NCBI GenBank assembly: GCA_016712865.1
Contig: JADJQH010000008.1
Coordinates: 620,001 to 684,000, forward strand
Origin: Dokdonella sp.
GTDB taxonomy: Bacteria; Pseudomonadota; Gammaproteobacteria; Xanthomonadales; Rhodanobacteraceae
Reading direction: 5' to 3'
DNA length: 64,000 bases
Position numbers and translations under genes: made by a program. The notes beneath the pieces are model-generated. The model made no database searches. It was not told where the DNA came from and saw only the letters and a program-made list of their open reading frames with translations. Positions 63,552-64,000 of this stretch are shown in pieces; positions within the stretch are counted from its first letter, which is position 1, and each line of letters starts with the position of its first letter.

Positions 63552-64000
63552 ATGTCGTCGATACCTTTCCTGAAGTCTGCGCAGCCACTTGCCAGCGGTG
63601 TTTGGCTGCGTCGCAGCCTCGCCTGGCTGCTGACGCTCGGCATGTTGATGCCGGCCATTGCCATGGCGCAGCTCACCCAGCGCTTCAGCACCAGCGACAA
63701 TGGCAACGTCGTCCAGACGGGCAATACCCTGACGACCTGCACCGGCTCCGGCTGCGCTGCAGCGCAATCCGGTGGCACCAGCAGCAACCAGAACTTCACC
63801 ATCATCAACGTCAACACCGACCCCGTCGGTGGCGGTGCCCCAGCCAATTCCTCCACCGGCGATATCACCTTGCCGCCGGGTTCGTCCGTGCTGTGGGCCG
63901 GACTGTACTGGTCGGGTCGTACCGCCACGGCCTCCGGTGACGGCAACGGGCCCATCCAGGCAGCGGCGCGCGATTTCTGGTTCAAGGTACCGGGCGGCAG
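63552..64000 (+). CDS. Large secreted protein, N-terminal part only
   Basis: The ATG at 63552 opens a frame that runs off the right edge (about 149 codons seen). It has a signal peptide (LAWLLTLGMLMPAIAMAQL), then a Gly/Ser/Thr/Asn-rich segment (NTLTTCTGSGCAAAQSGG), and a strand-rich part with ITLPPGSSVLWAGLYWSGR. Such starts are seen on long repeat-containing surface proteins, for example with DUF11 repeats, but the family cannot be told from this part. Confidence 0.7.
   Translation, partial: MSSIPFLKSAQPLASGVWLRRSLAWLLTLGMLMPAIAMAQLTQRFSTSDNGNVVQTGNTLTTCTGSGCAAAQSGGTSSNQNFTIINVNTDPVGGGAPANSSTGDITLPPGSSVLWAGLYWSGRTATASGDGNGPIQAAARDFWFKVPGG

Noticed and set aside
1-64000. tRNA, rRNA or integrase-type attachment sites
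   Set aside because: I found no tRNA cloverleaf, rRNA segment, integrase gene or transposase gene by reading both strands.

Overview
The window reads as a GC-rich gammaproteobacterial chromosome of the Xanthomonadales/Lysobacterales type (a Rhodanobacteraceae-like relative is my best guess, from gene order and protein character only). It has a conserved housekeeping half (about 1.7-36.9 kb) and an accessory half rich in secreted proteins (about 37-64 kb), and is peppered with palindromic and low-complexity dispersed repeats. I see no rRNA, tRNA, CRISPR array or transposase gene.

1-1.7 kb: the end of a cupin (DUF985) gene, a BrnT/BrnA-type toxin-antitoxin pair and a small conserved hypothetical. 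1.7-31 kb, nearly all on the minus strand: outer-membrane biogenesis and growth genes. These are tamA-tamB (tamB carries an apparent 1-nt frameshift), a GH17-GT2 glucan synthase, lpxB, a secreted S8 protease, then lpxA-fabZ-lpxD-skp-bamA-rseP-dxr-cdsA-uppS-frr-pyrH in the classic order, a serine hydrolase, and tsf-rpsB. Plus strand from 31 kb: map, glnD, dapD, an ArsC/Spx-like gene and dapE. The S8 gene separates lpxA from lpxB and sits between 139-bp direct repeats differing at one base. A relative of the same repeat lies in frame inside lpxB, and repeats also supply the end of lpxB, dxr and the ArsC-like gene, probably the lpxB start, and abut the parC stop.

37-45 kb: a plus-strand cluster encoding a five-heme c-type cytochrome, then two tandem pairs, each a lipoprotein followed by a secreted protein, then a 686-aa secreted protein. 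By eye, the secreted partners resemble the catalytic domain of copper amine oxidases (HxH pair kept, third copper His apparently lost), and the lipoproteins resemble the N2/N3 domains of the same enzymes. This looks like a duplicated, split, diverged copper-amine-oxidase-like system and is the most novel item here. Three of these proteins and the distant S8 protease share a C-terminal tail of the form I-F-x-[DN]-G-F-[DE].

45-54.6 kb: a penicillin-acylase-family hydrolase, a P-domain protein with an IPTL-CTERM tail, a TonB-dependent copper receptor of the OprC type with a DUF2946 gene, and parC. 54.7-58.9 kb: an ECF sigma factor, its DUF3379-type anti-sigma factor, a DoxX membrane protein, a Cys-rich bufferin-like precursor with an internal duplication, an MNIO (DUF692) enzyme and a DUF2063 partner: a copper-linked peptide-modification operon. 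59-64 kb: a Bcr/CflA exporter, a small hypothetical, an M2 peptidase lipoprotein, and the start of a secreted protein that runs off the window. Copper handling recurs in the accessory half (OprC-like receptor, DUF2946, bufferin operon, amine-oxidase-like proteins).
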